Positions 36,301 to 47,500 of a DNA stretch of 64,000 nt are shown in pieces. Made by a program: the position numbers and the translations under genes. The notes beneath the pieces were generated by a model. That model did not search any database, was not told the DNA's origin, and saw only the letters and a program-made list of their open reading frames with translations. Origin of the DNA: Plantago elongata (lineage: Eukaryota; Streptophyta; Magnoliopsida; Lamiales; Plantaginaceae). Position 1 is the first letter of the stretch; each line of letters begins with the position of its first letter. The DNA is taken from the NCBI GenBank assembly GCA_036897095.1, contig JAYMSP010000250.1:1-64000 (forward strand), in the 5' to 3' direction.

Positions 36301-39243
36301 TTACATCCAGCAAATGAAAGTAGAATCCAAATGGACAAAAAATGCAATGATCTTACCTCTTCTTGCGACACATTGCTGAAACCACTTCCTGTTAACAATG
36401 ATTATGCAACCCCATTTCTTAGCAACCTTGAATTTGTCACTTTCGGGGGCGTATGTAAAATTAAGGATCGCAGAGTCTACAAAGTAACCTATCTTTTTTA
36501 GAAAAAGTGTAAATTTTTAGAACCAAAATGTAAACATATACAGTAAAAAAGCAACCAAACATATTACTCCACTCCATAGATTGGAAATCAGTCAGGATTA
36601 TAGTTCATCAGGGAAATGCATTAAACGAAAAGTTGCTCAAATATGCCAGATTAGTTCTGACCTCACACTAGCTTCCTACAGAAACTTGACTACTTCGGTA
36701 TATTTAAAAACACAAAGAATAAGGGAAAACATAAGGATATATCGCATATCAAATGTGTGCAGGTCTTGTTCAGCTCAGCAGAGTATCTTCCACCATTTTG
36801 TACTGTAAGTTTCTCCATTTCCTTCCTTTCATCTGGAAAATAAAGCTCCTTAAAAAAAACAAAAAAGAAAATGTAACATTGCATTAAAATACAGAGGTCA
36901 TGCTGTAGAAATCTCAACCTGCTGGAACACCAGTAACGCAAATTGTCAGACCGGCAAAAGGAAGAACCCGGTAGGACTCGTGAGGAACTACACGGTGCTC
37001 CTTCCAACATTGACGAAGCCAATTTATGGTGACAATTGGTTTCTTTAGGTGTTGTAGAGCCCACTGCAAGATTTCAGAAGAAAAACAAGTAGGAAAAAAA
37101 ATGCAGACCAAGTTAGTAAACTGAAAGCATGAAATATATATATATAAAGACACCAAAAAAAAAAATACAAAAAAAAATAGATAAAAGAGTAATCTCCGGA
37201 GGTTGTTGATTTCTGTTCAGCAGGAATATGAGAATATCAATTATTAAGTTTCTTACAACAATAAGAACTGTGCAATGCTGCTATGCAAGATTTCAGCATG
37301 TTGCACCTGCTGGAGTTCCAATCGCTTGTTAATAATTGATTAAGAACTGGAGACTGAACCAATCTATCTTTTTCATGCTGGTCTTTCATATTATAGGTGA
37401 TGTGATTACTAAGAGACTAAAAATGTCAGGGAATTCAATAGCATTGAAACTGAATAGGCTCTAAGAGTCATGGACAGTGAATAGTTTGTAAACATCCAGG
37501 TTCATTACAAGGACACTAAGGGTATACCTCTGTATTACAGAGGTTTGAAGAAAAACAAGACATAAAAATGTAATAGTTCCCTTCATTTAGAGAAATAGTT
37601 TCTAGTTGTATCCTAAATGTCTCAGTTATTTGTTTATTTACTATAAAACATGGCAAAGGTACTTTTGCTGGAACAAGCTTTGGATTGAAGTTTCTACAAG
37701 ATATCACATGTTCAAACAGACAGAACAAGCACCTTTTTCCCATTCCAAAATACTAAGAGAGGAAAGTGGCCAACCTTGTATTTTGATGTCGATACATTTT
37801 TTGCAATAACAAAGTTGACATCTAATGATGCTTTTGTTGGCAATGCTCCACCCATCGCTAACACCATCTTTGCGATATCAGCCTATAAAGAAAATACAAG
37901 GAAATGAAAACGATTTCTTGGACCAGGAAAAAAACAGAAAACAGATAAATAAAAGGATCTCACTCAGGATTAACATGCATTTCATGTCAGGTTTAGTTAT
38001 GAAAGTCAAATTAAGAGTCAGATACACCAAACTATTGTTATTGTGCTTATATGGTGTTGTGGGTTGGTTTCAAACTAAAAGGATACCTTTTCTTTCTCCT
38101 CAAAACCAGTCGCAAGTATGATTACACCATCCATCGCAAGGCAACAAGTAAATCCCTGATTAGGCAGCATTCTATTTTCTTTAGCACAGGACAGCAAACA
38201 TTGAGGACCTGGAAACAAGATATGTAAGTTTCACATTCTCCAGGTTTGCTTATTAATGCAGCACAAGATATGTAAGTTTCAACTTCACAAAATCTTCTTT
38301 AACATAGCACTTTGCTTATTAACTTGAGTTTATAATTCTCAGAAATCATAATCAAAGAAAGAAACCAGGTGCTAGCTTATTCGAGGCATTGCATATGAAG
38401 ATGTAAGATAGCATACTTCCTCAAGGATTGTTACATATTTTCATTTTTTGCCTTGAACCTTGATCTAAAGTGTAAAGTCTAAACTAATGGGCTTGTGGTT
38501 ATTACAATGTGGAATTAAGTTCGCACCTGGCTGCCTAGAACCCTAACCTTTTACAGTCTACACACGTAATAAATTTCTGAGAAAAAAATTGATACGAAGT
38601 GATACCGGCAACCTTACAGGAATCATACTTCTATTATTCGAAACAATGTCAGTGTGCATTGGTCTCCAGAAGCTATTCCATCAGACACTTTCATCATACA
38701 CACATGTAAGCAATTTTATTAGTTCAGCTTTTTCGAATACAACATTTCCACCTATCTCCACCAGATCAGTGTATAATGTGATCTTGACCACATACAAGCT
38801 CTCTGGACTACATTCATTATAGCTGGTGAACTAAATAAGCTTTTCATTTAACCTAAATAGGAAATTTTCACTAAAATAAACTCCAAACGTCAAACAAAAC
38901 AACCAAAAACATCAATTGAGCCTCCCAATACCTACCAATCAGTTTACATCCCTTGGATCGAAGATTCTCAAACTTCTCCTGCACAATTCAACCTGGTGAG
39001 AAAAACCAGAAAATCGAAAAGGGGATACAATTCGAATAGCAAATTGAGATGGAGATTGGGCCTCACATGCTCAGGGGAAGCGATAACATGGTAATCGTCG
39101 GGTCCGTTGCGCGTGGGGTCGCAGCAGAGGAAAACCGTGGCGCCGTTGAGCTTCAGTGCGTCGTGGAGCGCGTCGAAGAGCTCCGGTGGAACTAAACTGC
39201 GCGACATGAAGACGTTTGCTCCTTTGAACACTTTCGTTGCCAT
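30335..39243 (-). CDS. MEI1: MEI1/TopBP1-like multi-BRCT DNA-damage and meiosis protein
   Basis: I read 18 exons on the minus strand: 39243-39067, 38978-38936, 38208-38087, 37882-37775, 37063-36919, 36832-36741, 36450-36357, 36194-35711, 35154-35012, 34843-34712, 34585-34461, 33707-33540, 31871-31581, 31487-31089, 31017-30982, 30907-30822, 30661-30574, 30409-30335. They give 935 residues in one open frame. It resembles Arabidopsis MEI1, a TopBP1-like protein needed for meiotic DNA repair. BRCT domains lie at about 2-85 (VFKGANVFMSRSLVPPELFD), 94-175 (ending ITINWLRQCWKEH pattern), 185-260 (LTICVTGVPADERKEMEKL), 375-455 (CRIMLVGFDVSRM), 540-611 (VVFEGKLFRFSSSFPEEQ) and 636-708 (ending VTAEWIYECVKQ). 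The rest is Ser/acidic linker. Intron 6 appears to be AT-AC. The 93-base intron 31488-31580 is in frame without a stop, so its retention would add 31 residues. An in-frame ATG further up (39342) reads through the poly-C tract; I chose 39243 by family. Confidence 0.88.
32421..32510 (-). mobile_element. Short tRNA-derived SINE, copy 2
   Basis: About 90 bp in a BRCT-gene intron. On the minus strand it shows an A-box-like CAACTCAGTTGGTAAGACG, then CAATAGGTCGGGGGTTCGAG (B-box) and a T/A-rich tail. The direct repeat CCATGAGTT flanks it at 32412-32420 and 32511-32519. Confidence 0.8.
32676..32906. mobile_element. Stowaway-type MITE
   Basis: Ends CTCCCTCCGTCC and GGACGGAGGGAG are inverted complements, flanked by TA on both sides, the signature of mariner-derived Stowaway MITEs. 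About 231 bp, non-coding, in the large intron before the sixth BRCT exon. Confidence 0.9.
36451..36740 (-). other. Probable AT-AC (U12-type) intron of the BRCT gene
   Basis: The minus strand reads exon ...TGCGAT, then ATATCCTTATG, matching the U12 5' splice-site consensus. The intron ends ATCCTTAATTTTACATAC before exon GCCCCCGAAAG. ATCCTTAAT is a close fit to the U12 branch site and lies about 10 bases before AC. Splicing here yields ICD-APESDKFKVAKKWG, the expected BRCT sequence. No GT-AG choice gives a family-like join. Length 290 bases. Confidence 0.85.
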
Positions 39244-39304
39244 TTCGGAGCTTGATTGTGACTGAGATTGCTTGTGTGTAGATTGTAGATGTATCAGGTT
39301 TATC

Positions 39305-39331
39305 GGGGGGGGGGGGGGGGGGGGGGGGGGG
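39305..39331 (+). repeat. Poly-G tract of 27 bases upstream of the BRCT gene
   Basis: Uninterrupted G run (C run on the sense strand of the gene), 62 bases before the ATG, thus likely in the 5' UTR or core promoter. Its exact length is prone to sequencing error. Confidence 0.8.
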
Positions 39332-39466
39332 CAGGACGACAAAAGTGGAATTGGTAGTCAGCGCGGGAAATGTTTTGTGTTTTCATTCATACTGGACTAT
39401 TAGACCATTACCATGGGTTAGGACCCGACCGTAAATAATCTGGATGGAGGACTCTTGAGTTACAAT

Positions 39467-39598
39467 TGGCTGATTGGCATTGTATTTGAAATTTTTGTGA
39501 AATTATGTTTGAAATGAGATATTTGAAGCGTATTTTAGGTCAAATTACTGTTCATCGAGCCAAACGTAGCATTTAAATGCCTGGACAATCAGCCCCTA
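39467..39598. mobile_element. TIR MITE, copy 2
   Basis: Matches copy 1 at 1911-2070 over both ends (GGCTGATTGGCAT... and ...CAATCAGCCCCT) and the core (TTTAGGTCAAATTACTGTTC). About 132 bp, shorter and more diverged. Lies about 225 bases upstream of the BRCT gene's ATG, in its promoter region. Confidence 0.75.
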
Positions 39599-40243
39599 AA
39601 TAGTACACTGGTGAATTAATAAATTAGAATACTTTTTTTTTGAGCAAGTTCAATTCAATTTGTGTAAATTCAATTTGAACTTACCACCAACTTGAATATT
39701 GATATAACACAAGCTATTGAATGTCAATATAAATATTTAAAATTGTAGGTATAAAAATTTTGTTTTAATATTTAAAATTGATTTAATATTTTTCATGAAA
39801 TGATTTTTTAAGTTTCTAGGTGGGCATATTGATGATAGAATCAGAGTTTTTATCAGAAGAACTTGCACAATGGGGCAACTAACGTACATGCAAATTACAT
39901 GCTCTGATCTAGGTGTTTCTCCCCAAATTTTTCAATCCCATTTCTTGGCATGTGGTTTTGGTGTGGCATTCTCGTTACGATGACTTCTTTCCCGCTCTGA
40001 AACCAATTTCATCATATTGCACAAGAAAACGCGGTACATTTCTCGTACTATTACAAGTAGTTCATGTAAGTTGTAATATTAATCATTATTTTGAATTCTT
40101 TAATCAATTGTCACTATCGTCGTTGTTACCCTACAATAATAAAGTAACCTTACTGGTTAAAAAACAATGAATTAACATAAGTTGGTCAGAGCTATCATTC
40201 CACCATCATGAATACAATAATTTGTAGTTAAACTATTACTTAC

Positions 40244-40609
40244 TCTAAAATCAGGTAAAAGGTGGTCCCTGAATACGCCGCAATCCCTGGCAATAGCTTT
40301 AACTTTTTTCGGATTAAATACCAACCTTGCATCTGGTACGAAAAAAACCGCAACCAGGTACTTCAAGTTCACCCTACGAGCATGTTGGCAACACTTCCCA
40401 CTCGGCTTAGTATGGTAATGAGGCAAGAACCTGGCCAGGTGAGGACTACAAAATGCGACGAATTTGAGCATCTCTTCAATTTCTGTTGCACAAGTTTGCT
40501 GATAGTTCCCTAGCAATGTTTGATTGTGATGAAATAGACTCCCCGTGACACAGGCGGTCATCAGGACCAGTGACAGGAGATGAAGGCTAGTGTAAACAGG
40601 ATTGGCCAT
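40244..40609 (-). CDS. Small secreted Cys-motif protein, divergent LTP/2S-albumin-like
   Basis: Starting at MANPVYTSLHLL there is a hydrophobic signal peptide (about 1-23), then a pattern of C40, C54, C73-C74 and C110 with this start, resembling the eight-Cys motif of lipid-transfer/2S-albumin-type proteins (C..C..CC......C). The CxC pair expected in the middle is absent: KYLVAVFF sits where KCLC-like sequence is usual. The last Cys is not seen. The reading frame remains open to 40172, but a good donor (GTAAGTAAT) follows PDFR at 40243, suggesting the coding region is spliced to a very short last exon or ends soon after. With two or three disulfide Cys missing, it may be a decaying gene. Expression evidence would decide. 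Confidence 0.45.
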
Positions 40610-41585
40610 ACCTTGTTCGATGACGGTCACTATATGTGAAATTTTTTATAGACATGTGGTCTTGAATTAAAGATGTCTTGTTTGGAGATTTGCCTGAGTG
40701 ATTTTGGAAAACTGAAATCATGATTTATAATTGTGATGAGTAAAGTAAAATTAACCAAACGGGAGAATGAAATGAGCCTTTAATGGACTAGGAGTTGGAT
40801 TAAATATGGAAAATAATATTGTCAAGCAACATCTTAATTTAATGTAGGCTTGTGAAGCTTATGCGCAAAAACATGTCCAGGTAGTACAGTATTTCAGGAA
40901 GCCGAAATTTTTTCGTAACTTGACTTAGCGCCACCAGACATTGAAGGAGGAGTAGCAGCCTGGCAGGGATGGCTTCCGAGGGTTTAGGAGTTTTCTTTGC
41001 TTTTGACGAGGCAGCTAGCAGAAACAGAACCAAGAGACAAAAGTTGGTATTATAATGGTTTATAGCGATGAATTCTCTCTTCTGTACGTTGAAAGAATTA
41101 TGGCTGGTTGCAGTTAGGTCACTTTGAAAAAATGGATTTGATGAGTAAATATGAAGGGAGTAAACTGAACAAACTGGGAGTGTGCCTTTAATGGATTGTG
41201 GGTAATTTATGTGTGGAAATGAAGACCTAAGTAATGGTAGTAGCCACTGACTCTATTTCATGCCGGTGATAAACTATAAAATGACTTGGCACCTTGTATT
41301 TCACTCTTTTTGGATACTGTCAGAGATTGATTAAGGATTAACATTCTATTTCTATTAATGTGTCAACGAGAAAAAGACACATTTGGTTTACGTTTCAGCC
41401 CAGGGCAATGATCCATGTCATATTTACACAAAACAATTTATGAGCAGATCCTAAGAAGGGATTTTGTTTAAATACAAGCTCCAGCAAAATAATAACCACT
41501 CAATAACTTCCCAGTGAGCTAGTCGGAGTTGATCCAGTCGCTGGTTTGATGCACCTATCTGCTTCTGTAGTTAACAGCAAATCAA
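40610..41585. other. Spacer upstream of the small secreted ORF, with a partial promoter duplication
   Basis: Segments near 40730-40800 and 41140-41215 share a series of short blocks (GATGAGTAAA, GCCTTTAATGGA, TGGAAA) in the same order, suggesting a diverged tandem duplication. The ORF at 40839-41033 starts with a hydrophobic stretch but has no recognisable family pattern, so I do not call it a gene. Confidence 0.4.
41503..41572 (-). repeat. Decayed duplicate of the CHR24 last exon
   Basis: The block matches 41600-41672 at about four bases in five (AGTCGGAGTTGATCCAGTCG against AGTCGCAGTTGATCGAGTTG, then a matching CTGCTTCTGTAG run). It lies just beyond the stop codon, so it is 3' UTR or flank. 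Confidence 0.75.
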
Positions 41586-44500
41586 TCACTCCAGATCAAT
41601 AACTTCTTTCCCTTTAGCTAGTCGCAGTTGATCGAGTTGCTGGTTCAATGCAGCTATTTGTTTCTGTAGCTTTAGCCCTTTATCAGGTAAGACCGCAGCC
41701 TAGAACAAAAATGAAGGTAATCAACTTATTAAGCTAGAAAACTGATATATCATTAATGTGAAGTAGAAGAAAACTACAAAAACACGCAATTACCCATGGT
41801 ATTTTTTTCACAAAAACACCCTGTGATAAACAAAACAAATTAAAAAACGAGCAAGTTTTTTGAAAGACTTGATTTTCCTCATCAGTAAAAAAAAAAAAAA
41901 ATCTACTAAAACATTAGTACTGAGAATTAGGTGAACTGTATCAGAAATTAAGACTTTTACAAGAATTTTACAAGTTTAACACAGGTCAAACAACTGTATC
42001 AGAAAATTCTGACTCAGGCGGCGTCTATAAGATTTAAGTTCATGGGGACCAAAATCCTTCACGAGGAATGTACCCACACGGAACACTTACATGACAAAGT
42101 TATTTGTCATTTAAGAACACAAAAGGGCATGATTGTTTTTATTGACCCGATCAAAGACTTGAGGGTCTAGGACATTTGTAAGGCATTTCTTGACATAAAT
42201 ATCAGTAAGCATCTGAAATACTGGAATTATCATGCAAGTCAACCTTTGGAACGGAATATAAGATAACAAACGAAAACTAGGCAAGACATGTAATGAAGAG
42301 TAAAAAAATTATTCAATCTGCTCAAGCTAGGAATAAAAAAGGACAGCAAATTTACGGCATAGATATGTACTGCAGAACAAATTAACGTACTCAATAGAGT
42401 ATTCATCCTGATAACAATGCATAGCCAGGGGTTTACGAAAGTACCTTGTTCATGTAGGTATAAGAAAATCGATTAATTTTCTCTCTGATTTCATCTTCTG
42501 TTGGCTCTTCATCATGAGTATTTGTGCTTTTCTGGTTCTTCTTTGCATCCTTGGGATTAAATGCATATTTCGCACTGCGTATACAGAATTTGGTATGTTA
42601 CTCAGCATTATAAATCAATATTATCAAATGGAAATAAATATAATTATCAAAACCATACGCATCAACTTCATGCTCCACTGAGCGATGCATTTGTGAGTTC
42701 CTTACGGAAGTTTTCCCTTTTAACCTGAAACAAAAGGAAGATTTCAATTTCTCTGTAATAAAAGAAGATACCTGCAACTTAAGATAATACTTCTAAGTCA
42801 ACCATCACACAAAAGCATGCACTTAGTAATGTTTCCTGGTTAGAAGAAGGCAGTGCAGAATACAAGGTGCATCTACAGTTCTGCATAGTCAAACAAGAAC
42901 CCAGATTGCACCCCGCAATTGTACATATCACAACATATGTTGATTTCAGTCAGCATGAATCACCTTTCATGTTCCTCGTCCAGCTCTAGAGATTGTACAG
43001 GTGCTGTTTTCGAAAAGAGCAAGCTATGGTGGCTAACTCCAGCAATGTTGAGAGTTTCAAGAAACTCTACATGTGCTCTAAGAGACTCTTCCCTGAATTG
43101 GACAAATTGAATAAGAGAGCTTTTTTTTTTGTTTTTTGCAATATATGACACATCTAGATTTGCTCAAGGAACTATGAAACAAAAATTAAATACATTGTGT
43201 GTTGCCGATCATGTTCTTCAAGTAACTGCTGTTGAGTTAGAGAAATATGAAATCCTTGTTTTGGCAAACTGAAGAGATTACGCAGATCCTGAAAAATAAC
43301 CACACAAAATCAAATGTGTTAATAAATTTCTCTTCAACTACATCAATGGAGCTTGAGCTGATTTAGAAACACAGTAGGACTTGGCTCTAGCCTTTTATTC
43401 AATTAACATATAATGTGGTGCGATATATGGAATAACTTGTAAGATTCAGAGAGGGGTTTTGTATTTATTAAATCACTACTATAATGTAGAGCTTAGTATG
43501 TTCAAAAAAGAAGTACGACTGGCTTCTAGCCTCCTCATTATTCACTATAATATGATCCTTGTGTGAGGGTTAGTTTTTTGTTAGGCTAAATTATTGTGCT
43601 GCCACCATCCCCAGATCTCATCTTCACTGATGTTAAGATTAAGCTACGTAAATAATTAAATAATTTAGTGAATATATGGTACAATCAATAAATGTTGAGA
43701 GAATACATAAAAAAGGGGAGATAATGAATAAAGTAGGAGACAAAATTTCACATTTAGGTATGGAAAGATGGGATTGCGACAAACAAAAAGGGAACTGAGA
43801 AGGTTAGATCGAGAAGGAGAGAACACTACTTTGATGGAGCAGATTTAGCTAACGGAAGTAGGTAATATATTATCATGGCATGAAGGTCATTCCATTGTGG
43901 TGACGTAAGTTCAAGTAGAGGTAGCTTGGGTTTAACATGAAGACAGTCTACAAAGATACAATATAACGAACCTAGTGGGCTATAAGTAGCATACATGAGG
44001 AAGAAGAAAAATTAGGAGTGCACATGCACAAAAAGAAGCATTGATCTGAGGAAGTAACCTCTTGGCTGAAGTAGCGAGTCTGTTCTCTATGTTCAGTTGC
44101 ACTTCTGAATAACCCCCCTTTGTATACCTGGAAAACACACTGCAAGTTAATATACATGACCTAACAGCATGATCAACCATGTAAATTATGTGCACAAAAT
44201 GATACTAGAACATAATTCTATACCTGTGAATTAGTGATGTATAGCAGAACTGAATACGTTACAACAAAAATCAACAAAATAACCATTTGAATATGTTACA
44301 ATAAAAATCAGCAAACCTGCTTTCTGTAAATCTTTTCTTCGACAGTGCTGCATGTCATTAATCTGTACACAATGACATCTTTCTTCTGCCCGATTCTGTA
44401 TGCACGGTCTACACTCTGATTGTCAGTGCTGCAAACATGTTCATCATATTTAACAATTTGCATAGGGTAGTGAAAGTAATAGGTGTAAAAAGAGCTAATG

Positions 44501-47500
44501 GGTTCATCTTTCTGGGACTGAGGGAGTATTAAACAGCATCCACAATGAAAATTAGTTTCTCCGTCAATATGTTACGATGAAAATAACATAATGCGCAAAA
44601 AAAATGAACCTTGGATTCCATGCCGGATCAACCACAATCACTCGATCTGCATTAGTTAGTGTAAGGCCCAATCCTCCTACTTGTGATGTCAAGAGAAAAA
44701 TTGGGGCACCACCATCTTGGAAATCCTGACAGAATAAATAATGAATACATAATGGGTAACGTATTATAATACCATACCTGAATTTAAAAAAATCAAACCT
44801 TGACTGTTTTGGCTCTATCAGTTGCTTTAGTTGTGCCATCAATCCGCATAAATCTGTAATGTTTGGCCACCAGAGATTCCTGGGTTCAAAAATAAAAAGT
44901 AAATAATCACAAAGTTGAAAAATGAAGTTGTGTGATGGTGCCAGGAAATGTAAGAGTATGCAAATTAAACCAGACTAGAAAAGGTCAAACAAAAGAACAT
45001 TTGCCAGTTATACCAACACCAGGCTGAAATCTTTTAGCACAGAGCTAAAAGCAAGGTATAAATAAAGTGTAAGTGTGTAACTGCATCTTTCAGTTATGAT
45101 TGCATGAGGACATGAATTAGAATAATTTAACGAGAACAGTTCTGACCAGCAATATGACTACGATATGAATTATCAATGCAAGAATTAGATGGCAGAAGAT
45201 CATGATTGGCAGTGCATCGAGTATCACATGCTTGTCTTTCTTCACTGGTGGGATACTTAAAATATGAAAGAAACAGGATATGATCATTCACAGCTCAGAC
45301 AGCAGTTTCATGACTTTATCATCTTGTACCTTTTATGAAGTATGAAAAAAACAGGATATGCCAATTATCCACTTGACTACCCACCTGAATCAGATCAAGC
45401 ATCTTCCGAGTTTGAGAGAATATAAGCACATTATGCCCTTTCGGTATTAGCTCGCCCTGAAACCAAACAGTAAACATTATTGATATGCACAGATAAATGA
45501 CAACACTGATTGTGCTGGGAAGGCCTTACCAATAAAGATAATATAAATGATAGTTTGCAAGAGATGTCATTATTTTCTACAATATCAAATCTTTCGGCAA
45601 CATCAGCAATGTGCATTGCCAATTTTTCTGCAACACGTTGATCTTCCTGATTCACAGTTGAATCCATCCCTTCCAGAACCTCTTCAGCAGCTCTTTTTGT
45701 AAGTAGTAGAGGGTGATCACATATTTTTTTCAATATCTGTTCCATAAACAAATAACAATATTGGATCATTTTGAATACAGGATGTAAACCGCCATGAAGA
45801 TGTTCACTATTAAATTCTATTCTGATTTTTTTGCAACCCATATCATGATTTCTCGTACCCAAGAACTTAAGCATGAAAAGAGAAGAATGGGGTGCAAATT
45901 TCATTTCATTTGTTTCAAAAGAAGTTGCATTGACATTCTTATGTAACAATTCAATGTGCAGCAGCATATATTTTCTGTGTATCTAATACAAATAACGCCA
46001 ACCAAAAAGCAGGTCAAAGAAATGTTAAATTTCAATAGCTATTGCATTGTCATAGTGTTGAAATATCTTGTACTACATGAGCCAAAGGTATGTTATAAAA
46101 GCTGCACAGGAGACAATATTTAAACAGCAAATGGCATAAATAGTACCGTGATAGCAGCAAGAGGGGAACCATCACAGGCTGAAAGGACTATCTCACTTTT
46201 TAAGAAAGCTTCATAAAGTTCACGCTGAGTCCACAAAGATAATAGATTAATAATCTCAAATAAACCATTTGAAATAAAGGAACAACTTAGAATAGGATAT
46301 ATTGAGTGTTCACCTGACACCGAGTTAAAGGTAACCATACGATTAACTCATTCTTCTTGGACAATAAGGTATTGTCACCAAAAACTTCACTTTTCAAACG
46401 TCTCAAGAAGTACGGTTGGATACAATCTCTCAGGTCCTATTGATGCAAAATGCTGGAAGATGTCAAAAAGAAAAAGGAGAAAAAAAAACTCACATGCTAA
46501 TCACAGAAACAGCTTTTATAATGGGACTAATTCAATGTTCGTCAGGAATTTAGCCTTTTTTGACTTAAAATTAAATAGTTTATTGGTTTTTATGCTTCAA
46601 GTTCAGTTCATGTCATGTTGAGGTATACCCTTCTTATAAAATATAATGCATACCGATTTCATTTGACTAGCCAGTAGACATTTTTAACAACATTACTATT
46701 ATGAGCATGCAGCAATATTATTTCTTTATGATTTTACGGAATAAGAATGTTGTAGTATTAGAAAGCATACCCATTGGAAAAGGTACCTAACTATGATTTT
46801 TATAGCATAAGTATTCAAGCGAACAAACAGATATCCAAAAGCAATTTCTGAAAGGCTGACTGCTTAAAATATGGCAGCATTGTACACGTAAAACTAGCAC
46901 AACTGAATCAAGACAGTTGTGAACACCCAAAAGGAAAAGTGATGTAGCTACATTTGCAATAGCTTCAACTCCTAACAAACACTTCAAGTTGGCTTCTTGA
47001 AATAGTTGATATTCCAGTAAATCATAGAACAACATATACACCTCTATCAATGAACACGAAAAAACATGTCGTAGGAATGACATTTTCTTGATATGAAACC
47101 CAAAGTTTCCCCGACAAAATCTGAAATACATTGGCACCACCACCACTATATGCACCAAACTGTCGAAGTTTACACGGAAAATAAATGGGATATGTCAGTG
47201 GTTCAACCAGAAAAATGTAAAACGTTGAGACATGTCCTCACAGGCATATAAATTGATTGGTTCAGCAGAAGAAAAGGTTTAACAAGAAAGACTATATCAA
47301 TGAAAGAACAGAGAGAAACAGCAAGACACAGTTTAAGGGATTAAACCAGTCACAAATAATACAAATTTCTTATTGATCTGAGCCACAGAACTCTAGGATA
47401 TGAGCAAAAATATCACCTTAGCAACAGACGAACCAATACGTTTTTCCCTATCCGAGGCATTTTTTTCATTTCCTCGATTAATGAAGTATTCATATTTCTC

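Noticed and set aside
40839-41033. 64-residue ORF with a hydrophobic start
   Set aside because: Upstream blocks resemble those of the neighbouring secreted ORF, but the protein has no Cys pattern or family similarity; not supported as a gene.
44513-44529. Stowaway-like end GGGACTGAGGGAGTATT
   Set aside because: Only one end is present, with no partner inverted repeat nearby; could be a remnant but cannot be called.
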